Source: Paracoccaceae bacterium
GTDB taxonomy: Bacteria; Pseudomonadota; Alphaproteobacteria; Rhodobacterales; Rhodobacteraceae
DNA length: 42,579 nt
Assembly: GCA_013003075.1 (NCBI GenBank)
Contig: JABDLJ010000020.1
Location: 1 to 42,579, forward strand
Direction of reading: 5' to 3'
A model generated the notes under the pieces. The model had not been told where the DNA came from and did no database searches. It saw only the letters and a program-made list of their open reading frames with translations. The position numbers and the translations under genes are program-made. Below are positions 8,160 to 18,000 of the stretch, one piece after another (positions within the stretch are counted from its first letter, which is position 1; each line of letters begins with the position of its first letter).

Positions 8160-9136
8160 CAGCCGGCCTCCGGTCGCAGGCGTACGCGCGGATCGATCAC
8201 GAAATAAAGGATATCGACCACCAGATTGATAACTACGAATATCAGGGCAATCAGCACAAGGTAGACGGCCATTACCGGGATATCGACAAAGCGGATGCTT
8301 TCAAGGAACAAAAGCCCCATACCGGGCCACTGGAAGACACTTTCCGTCACGATGGAAAAGGCGATGATGCCGCCGAACTGCAAGCCGATGATAGTAATCA
8401 CCGGCACCATCGAGTTGCGCAGCGCGTGCCGGTAGTGAACCGTGCGATAGTCGATCCCGCGCGCGATGGCGAACTTGATGAAGTCGGTGTTCATCACGTC
8501 CTGCATTTCAGACCTGACCAGCCGCATCGTCAGTGTCAGCTGGTAAATCCCGAGCGTCACGGCCGGAAGGATGATCGAGCGCAGCCCGTCAACGGATAGA
8601 AAATTGGTCTTCCACCAGCCGATCTCGACCACGTTGCCGCGCCCGAAAGTGGGCAGCCAGCCAAGCTGAACGCCGAAGAGGTAGATCAGGAAGATGCCGA
8701 TCACGAAAGTCGGGATTGAGATACCGATAAGCGTCGTGACAAGGATTACGTGCGACAGGAACCCTTCGCTGCGCAGGGCGGTGTAGATCCCCGCCGGGAT
8801 GCCGACCAAAAGCGATATCAGCAACGAGACGACACCAAGCTCTATGGTGGCCGGCATCCGGTCGAGGATCATCTCGCCGATGGGTTGGCGGGTGCGGTAG
8901 GAAAACCCGAAATCGCCTGTGACGAGATCGCCCAGAAACCGGGTATATTGTGTGATCACAGGATCGTTCAGGCCCAGTTGGTCGCGCAGGCGCTCCTGAT
9001 CCTCGATCGAGGTCTCCTGCCCCACCATGACCGCGACCGGGTCGCCGACGAAGCGAAACAGCGCGAAGGCCAGAAGGCTGACGGCCAGCATAACGAAGAT
9101 CGATTGCAGCAAACGTTTCAGGATGTATGCGGTCAC
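8159..9136 (-). CDS. ABC transporter A permease, DppB/OppB-like
   Basis: This 325-residue inner-membrane permease is the first gene of the minus-strand operon. Typical DppB features are the start VTAYILKRLLQSIFVML, the periplasmic LRDQLGLNDPVITQYTRFLG segment followed by GDFGFSYRTRQP, and the C-terminal PRVRLRP. The longest frame begins at 9235, but the GTG at 9136 has GGAGG four bases upstream and gives the normal family N terminus, so it is chosen. The binding-protein gene lies divergently across a 209-base gap that must hold both promoters. It overlaps the next permease by ATGA. Confidence 0.93.
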   Translation of the reverse strand: MTAYILKRLLQSIFVMLAVSLLAFALFRFVGDPVAVMVGQETSIEDQERLRDQLGLNDPVITQYTRFLGDLVTGDFGFSYRTRQPIGEMILDRMPATIELGVVSLLISLLVGIPAGIYTALRSEGFLSHVILVTTLIGISIPTFVIGIFLIYLFGVQLGWLPTFGRGNVVEIGWWKTNFLSVDGLRSIILPAVTLGIYQLTLTMRLVRSEMQDVMNTDFIKFAIARGIDYRTVHYRHALRNSMVPVITIIGLQFGGIIAFSIVTESVFQWPGMGLLFLESIRFVDIPVMAVYLVLIALIFVVINLVVDILYFVIDPRVRLRPEAG

Positions 9137-9140
9137 GCTG

Positions 9141-9145
9141 CCTCC
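9141..9145 (-). promoter_or_regulatory. Ribosome binding site deciding the GTG start of the DppB-like permease
   Basis: GGAGG on the minus strand lies four bases before the GTG at 9136. The upstream in-frame start at 9235 would add 33 residues unlike the family, so this site decides the start. Confidence 0.65.
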
Positions 9146-9345
9146 GAGGGGTTTGGCGTATCTTGTCAGCGCATAGCGTGTTTTGCCACCTTCAATGGCC
9201 GGACCTGTGGCGCAACCATTACACGGGATTGTCACCGGCGCGTTTGTCCGCCCGTTGGACTCTCTGCCGGCGCCGCCTTAGTCTTTTCACGATAACGCGC
9301 TGCACGATGTGCGATGCCGCACTACAAACACTGGGAGAAGCCGAC

Positions 9346-10917
9346 ATGAAATTCCACAGCAGAACGGCAATGGCTGCGGCGCTTGTCGCGGTGAGCTCGA
9401 CCGGCGCCTTCGCCGAGACCTTCCGCTGGGCCGGCTCGACCGATCCACAGACCATGGATCCGCACGCCGTCAATTCCGCCCCCGTGCTCGGCTTTCTCAA
9501 CAACGTCTATGAAGGGCTGGTGCGCCGCGGCAAGGACATGAAGATCGAGCCTGCGCTGGCCGAACGATGGGAGCCGCTGGGCGGCGACGGCTGGCGCTTT
9601 CACCTGCGCCAGGGCGTGACGTACCATGACGGGTCCGATTTCACCGCAGACGACGTGCTGTTCTCATACCAGCGCGCAAGCTCGGAAGAGGCCGATGTGC
9701 GGTCGTGGTTTGCGCCCGTCTCCGAGGTGCTCGTGCAAGACAACTACACGGTCGACTTCATGACCAACGCGCCGAACCCGCTGTTTCCCGATAGCATCGC
9801 CAACTTCATGATCATGGACAAAGGCTGGACCGAAGCAAATGGCGCAGAGCGGCCGTCAAAAGAGGCCGAGAACCACGCCACGCGAAACGCCAATGGCACC
9901 GGCGCGTTCCAGCTGACCGACCGGGATCCCGGGGTGCGGACGACGCTGGCGCCCTTTGGCGGCTGGTGGGGCGATATGGAAAGCAACATCACCGAAGCGA
10001 TCTTCACGCCGATCGGCGAGGCCTCGACCGGAGTTGCGGCCTTGTTGTCCGGAGAGATCGATTTCATCTCTCCCATACCGCTTCAGGACGTGCCGCGTCT
10101 GCGCCAGACCGACGGCTTCACCGTGCATGACGGTGTAGAGGCGCGTGTCATCATGTTCGGCTTCGGCCTTGATCGGGGCGCCCTGAAATACTCCGATGAG
10201 ACCGCGGACCAGAACCCTTTTCTCGATGCCCGTGTGCGCCAGGCCGTCTATCAGGCGATCGATGTGGGCGCTCTGACAAGCCGGATCATGCGCGGCTCGG
10301 CAGAGCCTGTCTCGCAACTGGTATCCAAAGAGATGAAGGGCTTCTCCACCGGCCTTGCGGACCGCCTGCCCTTCGATCCCGAGGCCGCCAAGGCCCTTTT
10401 GGCGCAGGCCGGCTATCCTGACGGTTTCTCGTTCGGCCTGATGTGCCCCAACGACCGCTATATCAATGACGAGGCGATCTGCCGGGCCGCCGCTTCGATG
10501 TTGGCCAAGATCGGCGTCACGGCCAAGCTTTCCACCATGCCGGTGCGCAACTACTGGCCCGAGCTGCGCGAGGACAACTTCGATATGTACCTTCTGGGCT
10601 GGTCGCCGGGCACCTTCGACGCCGAGCACCCGCTGCGCTTTCTCGCCTCGACGCCAAATGATGAGAAAAAGCTCGGATCGTGGAATTTCGGCGGCTATTC
10701 GAACGCGCGGGTCGACGAGCTTTTGCCGATGATCCAGACGGAAATCGACGACGCAAAGCGCCAAGCGATGATCGACGAGGCGCACAAGATCCTGCAGGAC
10801 GAGGTGGCGTATGTGCCGATGTATGTGCAACCGCTGATCTGGGCGACGAAGGACAACATCTCGCTGACCCAGCGCACAGATAACTTCTTCATCCTGCGCT
10901 GGGTGACGATCAACTGA
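9346..10917 (+). CDS. Extracellular solute-binding protein, family 5, of ABC transporter A
   Basis: This 523-residue periplasmic binding protein probably serves the divergent permease/ATPase operon. A Sec signal peptide runs to about residue 23 (AAALVAVSSTGAFA|ETF). The mature protein has SBP family 5 landmarks: STDPQTMDPHAV, NNVYEGLVR, LRQGVTYHDGSDFTADDV and, late, RQAVYQAID and DEVAYVPMYVQP. The ATG at 9346 follows GGGAGAAG by a normal distance; the longer upstream frame has no sense as a signal peptide. It is monocistronic and ends at a strong terminator. Family 5 proteins bind peptides, but also glycosides, opines and metal chelates, so no substrate is assigned. Confidence 0.93.
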   Translation: MKFHSRTAMAAALVAVSSTGAFAETFRWAGSTDPQTMDPHAVNSAPVLGFLNNVYEGLVRRGKDMKIEPALAERWEPLGGDGWRFHLRQGVTYHDGSDFTADDVLFSYQRASSEEADVRSWFAPVSEVLVQDNYTVDFMTNAPNPLFPDSIANFMIMDKGWTEANGAERPSKEAENHATRNANGTGAFQLTDRDPGVRTTLAPFGGWWGDMESNITEAIFTPIGEASTGVAALLSGEIDFISPIPLQDVPRLRQTDGFTVHDGVEARVIMFGFGLDRGALKYSDETADQNPFLDARVRQAVYQAIDVGALTSRIMRGSAEPVSQLVSKEMKGFSTGLADRLPFDPEAAKALLAQAGYPDGFSFGLMCPNDRYINDEAICRAAASMLAKIGVTAKLSTMPVRNYWPELREDNFDMYLLGWSPGTFDAEHPLRFLASTPNDEKKLGSWNFGGYSNARVDELLPMIQTEIDDAKRQAMIDEAHKILQDEVAYVPMYVQPLIWATKDNISLTQRTDNFFILRWVTIN

Positions 10918-10941
10918 TCGGCGCTACAAAATATTGCGATA

Positions 10942-10968
10942 GGGCGGCCCAAATCGGGCCGCCCTTTT
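10942..10968 (+). terminator. Rho-independent terminator of the transporter A binding-protein gene
   Basis: A perfect 9-bp GC stem (GGGCGGCCC/GGGCCGCCC, 10942-10950 with 10956-10964), a 5-base loop and then TTTT lie 24 bases after the stop codon. Confidence 0.9.
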
Positions 10969-11207
10969 GCTTTGATTTGTCGCGGTCCGCTATTGGGATG
11001 AATAATCGCGCGGTAAATGCTCCACGGCCGATTGGCCTGCCGGCGGTAGAGTGTCAGAGCCTCGCCACCGACAGTGGCTTCATAGCCCCGCGGCTTGAGC
11101 GCGCCGGCCCCCGCGCAAAAAGCCGGTCGCCTGTGGCAATGACTTTAGTGGAACGCTTGTTTATCCCCGGGCCCGAAACCGGCGCGCGTGGCCCCGCCGC
11201 GGTGTTG

Positions 11208-14200
11208 TCAGAGATCCACTTCCACCACACCGCCCGGCTTGGCCGCACGCGACTGGCACAGGATGATCGCGCTTTCGCGCTGCGCTGCGGAAAGTACGAA
11301 ATCGCGATGCTCTACCTCGCCCGAGACCAGATCGCATTTGCACACGCCGCACAGACCGTCAGAGCATTTCACATCGATTGCCACGCCTGCGGCGGTCAGC
11401 GCGTCGGTCGCCGACTGGTCCGCAGGGACTTCGATGGTGCGCCCGGACCTGGTCAGTTTCAGCGTGAAGGGATGGTTTTCGTATTCCGGCAAATCCGGCA
11501 CCGAGAAATATTCGAGGTGCCGCGCTTCTTCAGGATATCCTTGCCGCTCTGCCGCCTTCAGCACGGCGTCCATGTAGCGATCGGGGCCGCAGGTATAGAC
11601 GTGGTCTCCGTCCTGCCGCCCCTTCAGGATGGCGCCGAAATCGGCGCGCGTGCCTTCGTCAGAGACGTGGATATGCACGTTGTCCGACCACGGCACGTCT
11701 TCCAGGACCTTCACAAACGCCCCGTCCGCCCGCGACGGCGCCGAGTAATGCAGATCAAAGCTTGACCCGAGCGCATGCAGCCGGTGCCCCATCGCCACCA
11801 TCGGCGTGATGCCGATCCCGCCGCCCATCAGAAAACTGTGGCGCGCGGTCTCGTTCAGCGGGAAATGATTGATCGGCCGCGAGACGAAGATGCGCCGGCC
11901 CTCGTTGAAGATCCGGTGCAGCATCTTCGAGCCGCCCCGGCCATCATCCTCGCGCAGAACCGCGACCTGGTAAGTTTTGCGATCCGCCGGATTGCCCGAC
12001 ATCGAGTATTGCCGCAGCAGGTCGGGCGTCACGACGATATCGAGATGCGCACCGGCCTCCCATGCCGGCAACGCGCCGCCATCCATGGCCTGGAACTCGT
12101 AGATCGACACCTTGTCGGTCACCGGCTCGACGCGGCTGATCCGAAGCTGAAGCACCGGGCTTGGCCCGTCCTGGGTATAGCGGTGCACGACGCTTTCGTC
12201 GCCCTTCGCGATGCGCGCCTTGTACTCGCCTGCCGTGACCAGCGCCTTGTAGGCCTTTATCCCGGCCTCGCGGTCCATCGGATAGGGGTAGGGCCATGGA
12301 TGCGGCGCAAGGTTCGCAGGATAGACCGCCAGCGTCTGATCGGCATAGTCAAGCTTGAGGTCCTTTTGCAGCCCGCGCCGGTTCACCGGCTCTGGCGCGG
12401 CGCGATAGGCCCCATCTTCGGCCAGAGAAATATCCCACCACCATTTCTTGACCGGATTGAGCTCGCCATGCCCGACCGCATCGTCCAGCTTCGCCAGAAG
12501 CGGTGCGGCGGCAGGCACGTTCATCGCAGCCCAGCGGAAGGGCTTTTCGGCAAAGAGCCCCTCCAGGTTCCACGGGCAGGTCTTCATGCAGCGCCCGCAC
12601 ATCGAGCCGCCGGCCGTCGTGATCCGGTAGGTTGCGCATTTCTGGCTGTCCGATTTCCAGATCTCGTAGCCGTTGAACATCAGCTTGGGACCGGCCGTGA
12701 TCGCCCCGGAGGGGCACTCGCGCGCGCATTTGTTGCAGGCCTCGCAAAACCGCTGCAGGCCGAAATCGATCGGTTTGTCATGCGTCATCGGCATGTCGGT
12801 GGTCACAACGCCGGATTTCAGACGCGGGCCGAGAAACGGGTTCAGGATCACCTCGCCAATCCGGCTGACCTCGCCCAGTCCGCTGAGCAGCAGCAGGGGC
12901 GGCTGCAGAACCTCGCCGTCCAGAACGGTATGCGCCTTGGCCTTGTAGCCCAGCCTGCGGATGTGGTTGGCCACCACCCCGCCCAGAAGCGAGAACCGTA
13001 GATAGGCGCGCATGGATTGCGCGACGCTGATCCAGTCGTCGCCGCTGGCGCCCTCCATCGTCTCGAACCCCTGGTCGATGATGACGCTGATGGCATTGTC
13101 GTGCGGCGGGATCAGCGGCACGCCGGTTGCATCGTGACTGTACCAGGCCCAGTCCGGGCAGCGCGACAGACCCACCGCATCGGCCCCAAGGTAATAAAGC
13201 GCGGCCTTGATCGCCCTGGCATTTCGCTTGGGATCGCGGGCGCCAGCCGCCACCTTCTCTGCAGAGGGCCCGTCCTGCAGCAAGGTGAACGCGCCCAGCA
13301 TCCCCCGCTGCGCCATCGAGGGCGCCGACTTGCGCGCATAGTAGCCGCCGCGCGCACCGTCCTGGGGCGCCTTGCCCATGTCGCCGAACTGGGCCCGTGC
13401 AAACATGTCGGTGCGCTTTGGCACCCGCGCAATCTGCGGCTCGTCTATATAGGTTGTGGGCGTATCGACCCGCTTGAGTGTCTCGAATGGATGCGGGCCA
13501 TCCACGTACCGGCGCTTTGCAAACGGATCCCCGTTCAGCGCGCTTTTGGCAAACCCTTTGCCGACCCACCAGGCGGGGCCCCTGGTGCGCCAGTAGGGTT
13601 GCTGCGCAAGAGGGGCCAGGGGGGCATCGGTCGCAAGTTCCCAATCGGTGGTCACCACGGCCACGCCGAACCGCGGCCCCAGATAGGGGTTCACCAACGC
13701 GCCGCCTTCCACCGAGGCCAGCCCAGCCGACACCGTGAGCCGGCCCAGATCGACATCGCTGGAGGTCGCGGTATGCGCCTTGGCGTCCCAGCCCAGCAGC
13801 CGGATGTAGTTGGCCAGAACCACCGCAACCTCGGTGGCGCGCAACGCCGATCGGTGCGCCTCTGCATTCTCGATCCAGTCGGAGCCAGGCTCGGCCTGCT
13901 TTGGCGCGCGGGTATGGGCAAAGGCAAAGACGATCGCAAAGCGATGCGTATCGGCGGGCCGCGGCGGCGCGCTGACGGCCTCTTTGAGATCGGCCATGAT
14001 GGTATCGATGCCCGATGCCAGCGTCTTGGTCTGGCGCGTCCGCAGCATCTCTTTCAGCGCATCGATATCGGGGTTGGAGACCGGCTTTGGCAGAAAATCA
14101 TCCGCTGATACCGGCCCGATCCCGACCATCGACGCATCGCTGAAATAGCCAAAAGCCTTGATGTGATTGGCGCGCTCTTCGAGGCCCGCCGGGATATCAG

Positions 14201-14426
14201 CGCGAGCGGGGTTCACGGCCCCGTCGCGAATGGCGTCCATCATCGCCTGGTATTCGCCCATCGCGGGACGGATGTTGAGAGGATCGTCGCCATCAGCAAA
14301 GGAAAGCGGCTTGAATGTCGGAACAACCGACAAATCAGGCGGCGCCGATAGCCGCACCAGACGTTCCTGCGGATACGGCCCCATGTGAACGGGGCGCCGC
14401 TTGTCAGAGAATATCCGTATTGTCAC
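11208..14426 (-). CDS. Self-sufficient cobalamin-dependent reductive dehalogenase with fused NAD(P)H reductase
   Basis: This protein of about 1072 residues removes halogen reductively with cobalamin, taking electrons from its own reductase domain. The N-terminal ~660 residues are RdhA-like: two related halves, then 4Fe-4S motif C561-x2-C564-x2-C567-x3-C571-P and a second cluster C597...C610-x2-C613-x3-C617-P. The C-terminal ~330 residues form a phthalate dioxygenase reductase-type module with RQYSM (flavin), GGGIGITPM and TCGPDRYMD (NAD), then a plant-type 2Fe-2S site CSDGLCGVC with a distal Cys. No Tat signal is present and no RdhB-type anchor gene is adjacent. This matches the catabolic BhbA/NpRdhA type, not the respiratory one. 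The start is uncertain: GTG 14426 keeps IRIFSDKRRPVH, while ATG 14384 is the alternative. The substrate, probably a halogenated aromatic, is unknown. Confidence 0.9.
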   Translation of the reverse strand: MTIRIFSDKRRPVHMGPYPQERLVRLSAPPDLSVVPTFKPLSFADGDDPLNIRPAMGEYQAMMDAIRDGAVNPARADIPAGLEERANHIKAFGYFSDASMVGIGPVSADDFLPKPVSNPDIDALKEMLRTRQTKTLASGIDTIMADLKEAVSAPPRPADTHRFAIVFAFAHTRAPKQAEPGSDWIENAEAHRSALRATEVAVVLANYIRLLGWDAKAHTATSSDVDLGRLTVSAGLASVEGGALVNPYLGPRFGVAVVTTDWELATDAPLAPLAQQPYWRTRGPAWWVGKGFAKSALNGDPFAKRRYVDGPHPFETLKRVDTPTTYIDEPQIARVPKRTDMFARAQFGDMGKAPQDGARGGYYARKSAPSMAQRGMLGAFTLLQDGPSAEKVAAGARDPKRNARAIKAALYYLGADAVGLSRCPDWAWYSHDATGVPLIPPHDNAISVIIDQGFETMEGASGDDWISVAQSMRAYLRFSLLGGVVANHIRRLGYKAKAHTVLDGEVLQPPLLLLSGLGEVSRIGEVILNPFLGPRLKSGVVTTDMPMTHDKPIDFGLQRFCEACNKCARECPSGAITAGPKLMFNGYEIWKSDSQKCATYRITTAGGSMCGRCMKTCPWNLEGLFAEKPFRWAAMNVPAAAPLLAKLDDAVGHGELNPVKKWWWDISLAEDGAYRAAPEPVNRRGLQKDLKLDYADQTLAVYPANLAPHPWPYPYPMDREAGIKAYKALVTAGEYKARIAKGDESVVHRYTQDGPSPVLQLRISRVEPVTDKVSIYEFQAMDGGALPAWEAGAHLDIVVTPDLLRQYSMSGNPADRKTYQVAVLREDDGRGGSKMLHRIFNEGRRIFVSRPINHFPLNETARHSFLMGGGIGITPMVAMGHRLHALGSSFDLHYSAPSRADGAFVKVLEDVPWSDNVHIHVSDEGTRADFGAILKGRQDGDHVYTCGPDRYMDAVLKAAERQGYPEEARHLEYFSVPDLPEYENHPFTLKLTRSGRTIEVPADQSATDALTAAGVAIDVKCSDGLCGVCKCDLVSGEVEHRDFVLSAAQRESAIILCQSRAAKPGGVVEVDL

Positions 14427-15073
14427 GCTGCAACCAGCGGGGCGGTCCCGCACATCTCGATATCTGGCGGAAATCCGATCTCTGCGACACCCAAAGAGCC
14501 ATCCAATCTGCTTCGTTGTCCTTTTAACTCCCAAAGCTGATACCGGGTAAAGGGCATTCTGAAGGCTTGGCCGCGCCTTGCCCTGCCGCTTGCCGCCGCA
14601 ACCCATGCCAGCAGCTCGCACCCCAACTTGCGCGCGAAATCCGCGGTCTCGGCGTCGACCGGGCCCAAGCGCCTGCGTTTCGCAAAACGCGACAAATGCC
14701 TGCCACATTCGGCTGTGTGTACGCAGCGCGGTCAATGAAACAATTGCCATCTTTTAGCCACTGCCCGGCAACAGACAGGCCTGCGTTTTTCCGTTAATTT
14801 GTTTAAATATTTTCAGATACTTAAATCACGCTTGGCGAGAGCCCGCCGATGCCATTCGTCCTGCGCAAAAACCGCGGCGCAATTCGGGCTGATCCGACTT
14901 TTTTTCGCCATATTGCTGCTGAACAAACAATCCCCGTTAGCAAGTTCCAAGGGACCGGATTCCCACCTCGCCTTGTTTTGGCGCAGCGCTGGTCCCGATG
15001 TGTAGGTCGCTCCAATGACAAAAACACGCACAGCGTGCGCGGTCCCCCTCCGCGCCGACAGGAGACTTTTGCC
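14427..15073. other. 647-base divergent intergenic region between the reductive dehalogenase and RTX genes
   Basis: No confident gene is seen here. On the minus strand a 44-codon ATG frame (14423-14557) ends in a TGA that overlaps the dehalogenase GTG as GTGA. Its codons include TTA, AGA, CGA and GGA, unlike its neighbours, so it is not called as a gene. The stretch 14786-14827 is strikingly AT-rich for this genome (TTAATTTGTTTAAATATTTT) and is a plausible location for promoters of the divergent genes. No sharp -35/-10 pair was found, and no terminator or regulator gene was recognised. Confidence 0.5.
15060..15065 (+). promoter_or_regulatory. Ribosome binding site deciding the GTG start of the RTX protein
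   Basis: AGGAGA ends 8 bases before the GTG at 15074. An in-frame ATG at 14849 would add 75 residues of low-complexity, basic, non-family sequence with no signal for it. Confidence 0.65.
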
Positions 15074-18000
15074 GTGACTGATTACAGCTCGCTTTTCGAT
15101 CCATCCAATCCCGATACACCCCAGACCCTTTCGCCCACACTTGTGCATGACCCAGATGGCTATGTGTCCTCGTCCGGCACCGGCCTGATCGGCTCTGTCT
15201 ACGTGCCGGGCATGTCGATCTGGTCGATCGGGACCCTGCGAAACATCATCGCCAATACCGATGAGCCCGAACTGATCTTCACGGCCTCCGAGATTGCATA
15301 TGGGGGCACCCGTTCCGACACGACCGTTACACAGTTTCTTGGTGACGACGCCGCCTCGCTAAGCGGCGACGGCGATGTCTACGAGATGGGGCCCTCTGGC
15401 CTGTCTCTGTCCGGCTTCATTTACATTCCGCCCGGGGTACACGAGATCAAAGTGATCTCAGATGACGGGTTTTCGCTCGACTTGGGGGGCGAAGCTTTTT
15501 CCGCGTACGAAGGCACACGCGCTGTGGATGCCACAGCGCGTGTCGCCGAGTTCGAAGGCGGCCTTTATGAGATCGACCTGCTGTATTTCGACGCCGGCGG
15601 CAAAATGGCGGTCTCGCTTGAAATCGACGGTCTGCCGGTCGATCAAAGCGCGTTCTACAAGACGGTTGGTGACTTTCAGAACCCCGAAGATGGTGTGCCG
15701 CTGATCCCGGCGGATGAGTATCACCCAGGCTTCTTTCTGGGCGAGCAAAGCCTGGAGACCCCGATCGACGGGACCGGCACCGCGGCCCGCGACGAGATCG
15801 ACGGCAATGCCAACGACGATCACATCCTTGGCCTTGGCGGCGACGACACCCTCAACGGCGGCTACGGCGACGACATACTAGAGGGCGGCGACGGCGACGA
15901 TACGCTGGACGGCGGCCGTGGCTCGGACGTCCTGATGGGCGGAGCCGGCAACGACACGCTGATCGCACGCTCTGACGCGGGCGAGCAGCGCATCGGCCAG
16001 CTTGCCGTCGATCAGCAAACCCGCGAGGATCCGGACGGCGAGGTCAATCCCGAGACGGAGAAGCTTTTCGCCTATGACAACCAGCCGCTTGTCGGCGACG
16101 ATGTCCTGATCGGCGGCGAGGGCGAGGATACCTTCCTGATCGCGCCGCAGATCAACGCCAAGCTCGACATCATCCAAAAGCACATCCAAGCCGACGGTAC
16201 GATCAACTGGGCCGGCGTTGCGGGCGAAAACAACGAGCTGCACGATCACTGGGTCGACAGCTTCGGCATCGACATCATTGCCGACTATAACGCCGAAGAA
16301 GACAAGATCGCCGTCATCGGCCACACCGCGAATGTCTATGTCGAACATGCCGACGTGATGGGCGACGAGGCGCTGGAAAGCATCGTCACCGTGGTCTCCA
16401 AGCAGCATGGCGGCGGCGGCGCGCATGACAACGACTTGATCGGCCAGATCATCGTGCATGGCGACCTGGTGAACAAGGAAGACATCCAGACAGATGCCAA
16501 TGTCACCTACGGTATCGTCGAAGACTATGCCGACATCGCCGAAGCGCTGAACCCGATGGGCGAGACCAAGCTGTCGGAGGTCGATGGCCAGACCATCAAG
16601 GGCTACGACACCCGCTCGCCGGCAACCCAGGACGGCGTGGCCGACAGTGGCCCTGCCACCAACAACCTTGGTGCCATCACCGGTGATCCGGCGGCTTTCT
16701 TCGAAAACGCCAACTTCACCGAGGACATGCTGGTCACCCCCGAGCATGATGACGGCCCCGAGCTGACCCGCGATCCCTTCGAGCAGCTTGGCACGACCGA
16801 CGTGGCCGGAGAGACGATCACGGGCACCAATTCGGCCAACACCATCGATCAGAGCCAGACCGACGCGCCCCAAGGCCTGCCCGGCGCGATCGGCTACTGG
16901 AGCTTTGCGGACGGAACCGACGGCACCTACGGCGATCTGCGCGGCGAAAGCCCGTCGATCAAGACCTACGAGCTTTACGAAAACCAGGCCAATCTGCGCA
17001 CTGGCGACACAACGGCCGGCCCGGACGGCACCGGGGGTTCGGCGCTTTATTTCGATGGCGACGACGATTTCGCCTACCTGCAGCACGATCCGTCTTTCGA
17101 GATCACCCAGGGCACGATCGCCATGTGGGTGCGCCCCGACGATCTGGGCAACAAGAGCATGTTCCTGACCAAGGATCACAGCGGCAGGGTCGATGGCGGT
17201 CACTTCCGCCTTGGGCACACCAATGACGGACGGCTCTTTTTGCGCATGGCCGAAGGCGACGGCGGCTCCAACAAGGCCTGGATCAGCGACACCGGCTTTC
17301 TGGCCGAGGGCGAATGGGCCCATATCGCCGTCTCGTTCACCGATGAGGGCGTCAGCGTCTATGTTGACGGCGACGAGATCCAGGCCGGCGAATGGAAGAG
17401 CGTCGAAGGCGATGTTTCCTCGCCCAACGTCTATACCGAGGCCTACATCCTGCAAAACGAAGAGCCATGGGTTCTGGGCGCCGACCAGTACAAGGCCGAA
17501 CTGAACGACACGGCGCAGGAATTCGCGCTCGACAACGAAGACCTGCGCAATGCCTTCGAAGGCGCGATCGCCGATGTCGGCATCTGGGGCGGCTATACGG
17601 CGGATGATGCGCTGAGCCGCGAGCAGATCCTCGATCTGATCGAGAACGGGCCCGGCGATGCTTTGACAAACCCGTCCGGCCCCATGGCGATGGAAGCGGG
17701 CGACGACATCATCGACGGCGCCGGCGGCAACGATACAATCGACGGCGGCGCGGGCGACGATGAGATCTTCGGCGGCAGCGGCGCAGACAACTTGCAGGGC
17801 GGCTACGGCGACGATCTCTTGAACGGCGGCGCGGGCAATGACGAGCTTGACGGCGGCCGCGGCTCGGACATGCTGATCGGCGGCAGCGGCGATGATGTCC
17901 TGGTCAGCCGCTCGGATGTCGGCGAAGAGCGGATCGGCCAGCTTGTTCTGGGCGAGCCGTCGCGCGAGTTTCCTGACCCGGCCGTTGATCCCGACTATCT

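Noticed and set aside
10977-13001. Plus-strand frames of 262 and 408 codons opposite the reductive dehalogenase
   Set aside because: They are antisense to clear FeS and reductase motifs and lack family features.
14756-14785. Cobalamin-riboswitch-like bits (AGCCACTG followed by AGACAGGCCTGCG) on the plus strand
   Set aside because: Only about 10 bases separate the two bits, with no room for the GGGAAGG element and the core helices. It also points toward the RTX gene, not the B12-dependent enzyme.
14849-15073. N-terminal extension of the RTX protein from ATG 14849
   Set aside because: The 75 extra residues are basic and unstructured, while GTG 15074 has a good AGGAGA ribosome binding site.
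15791-17899. Regular direct repeats that could suggest a CRISPR array
   Set aside because: The repeats are in frame, 27 bases long without unique spacers, and encode GGxGxDxLx RTX units.
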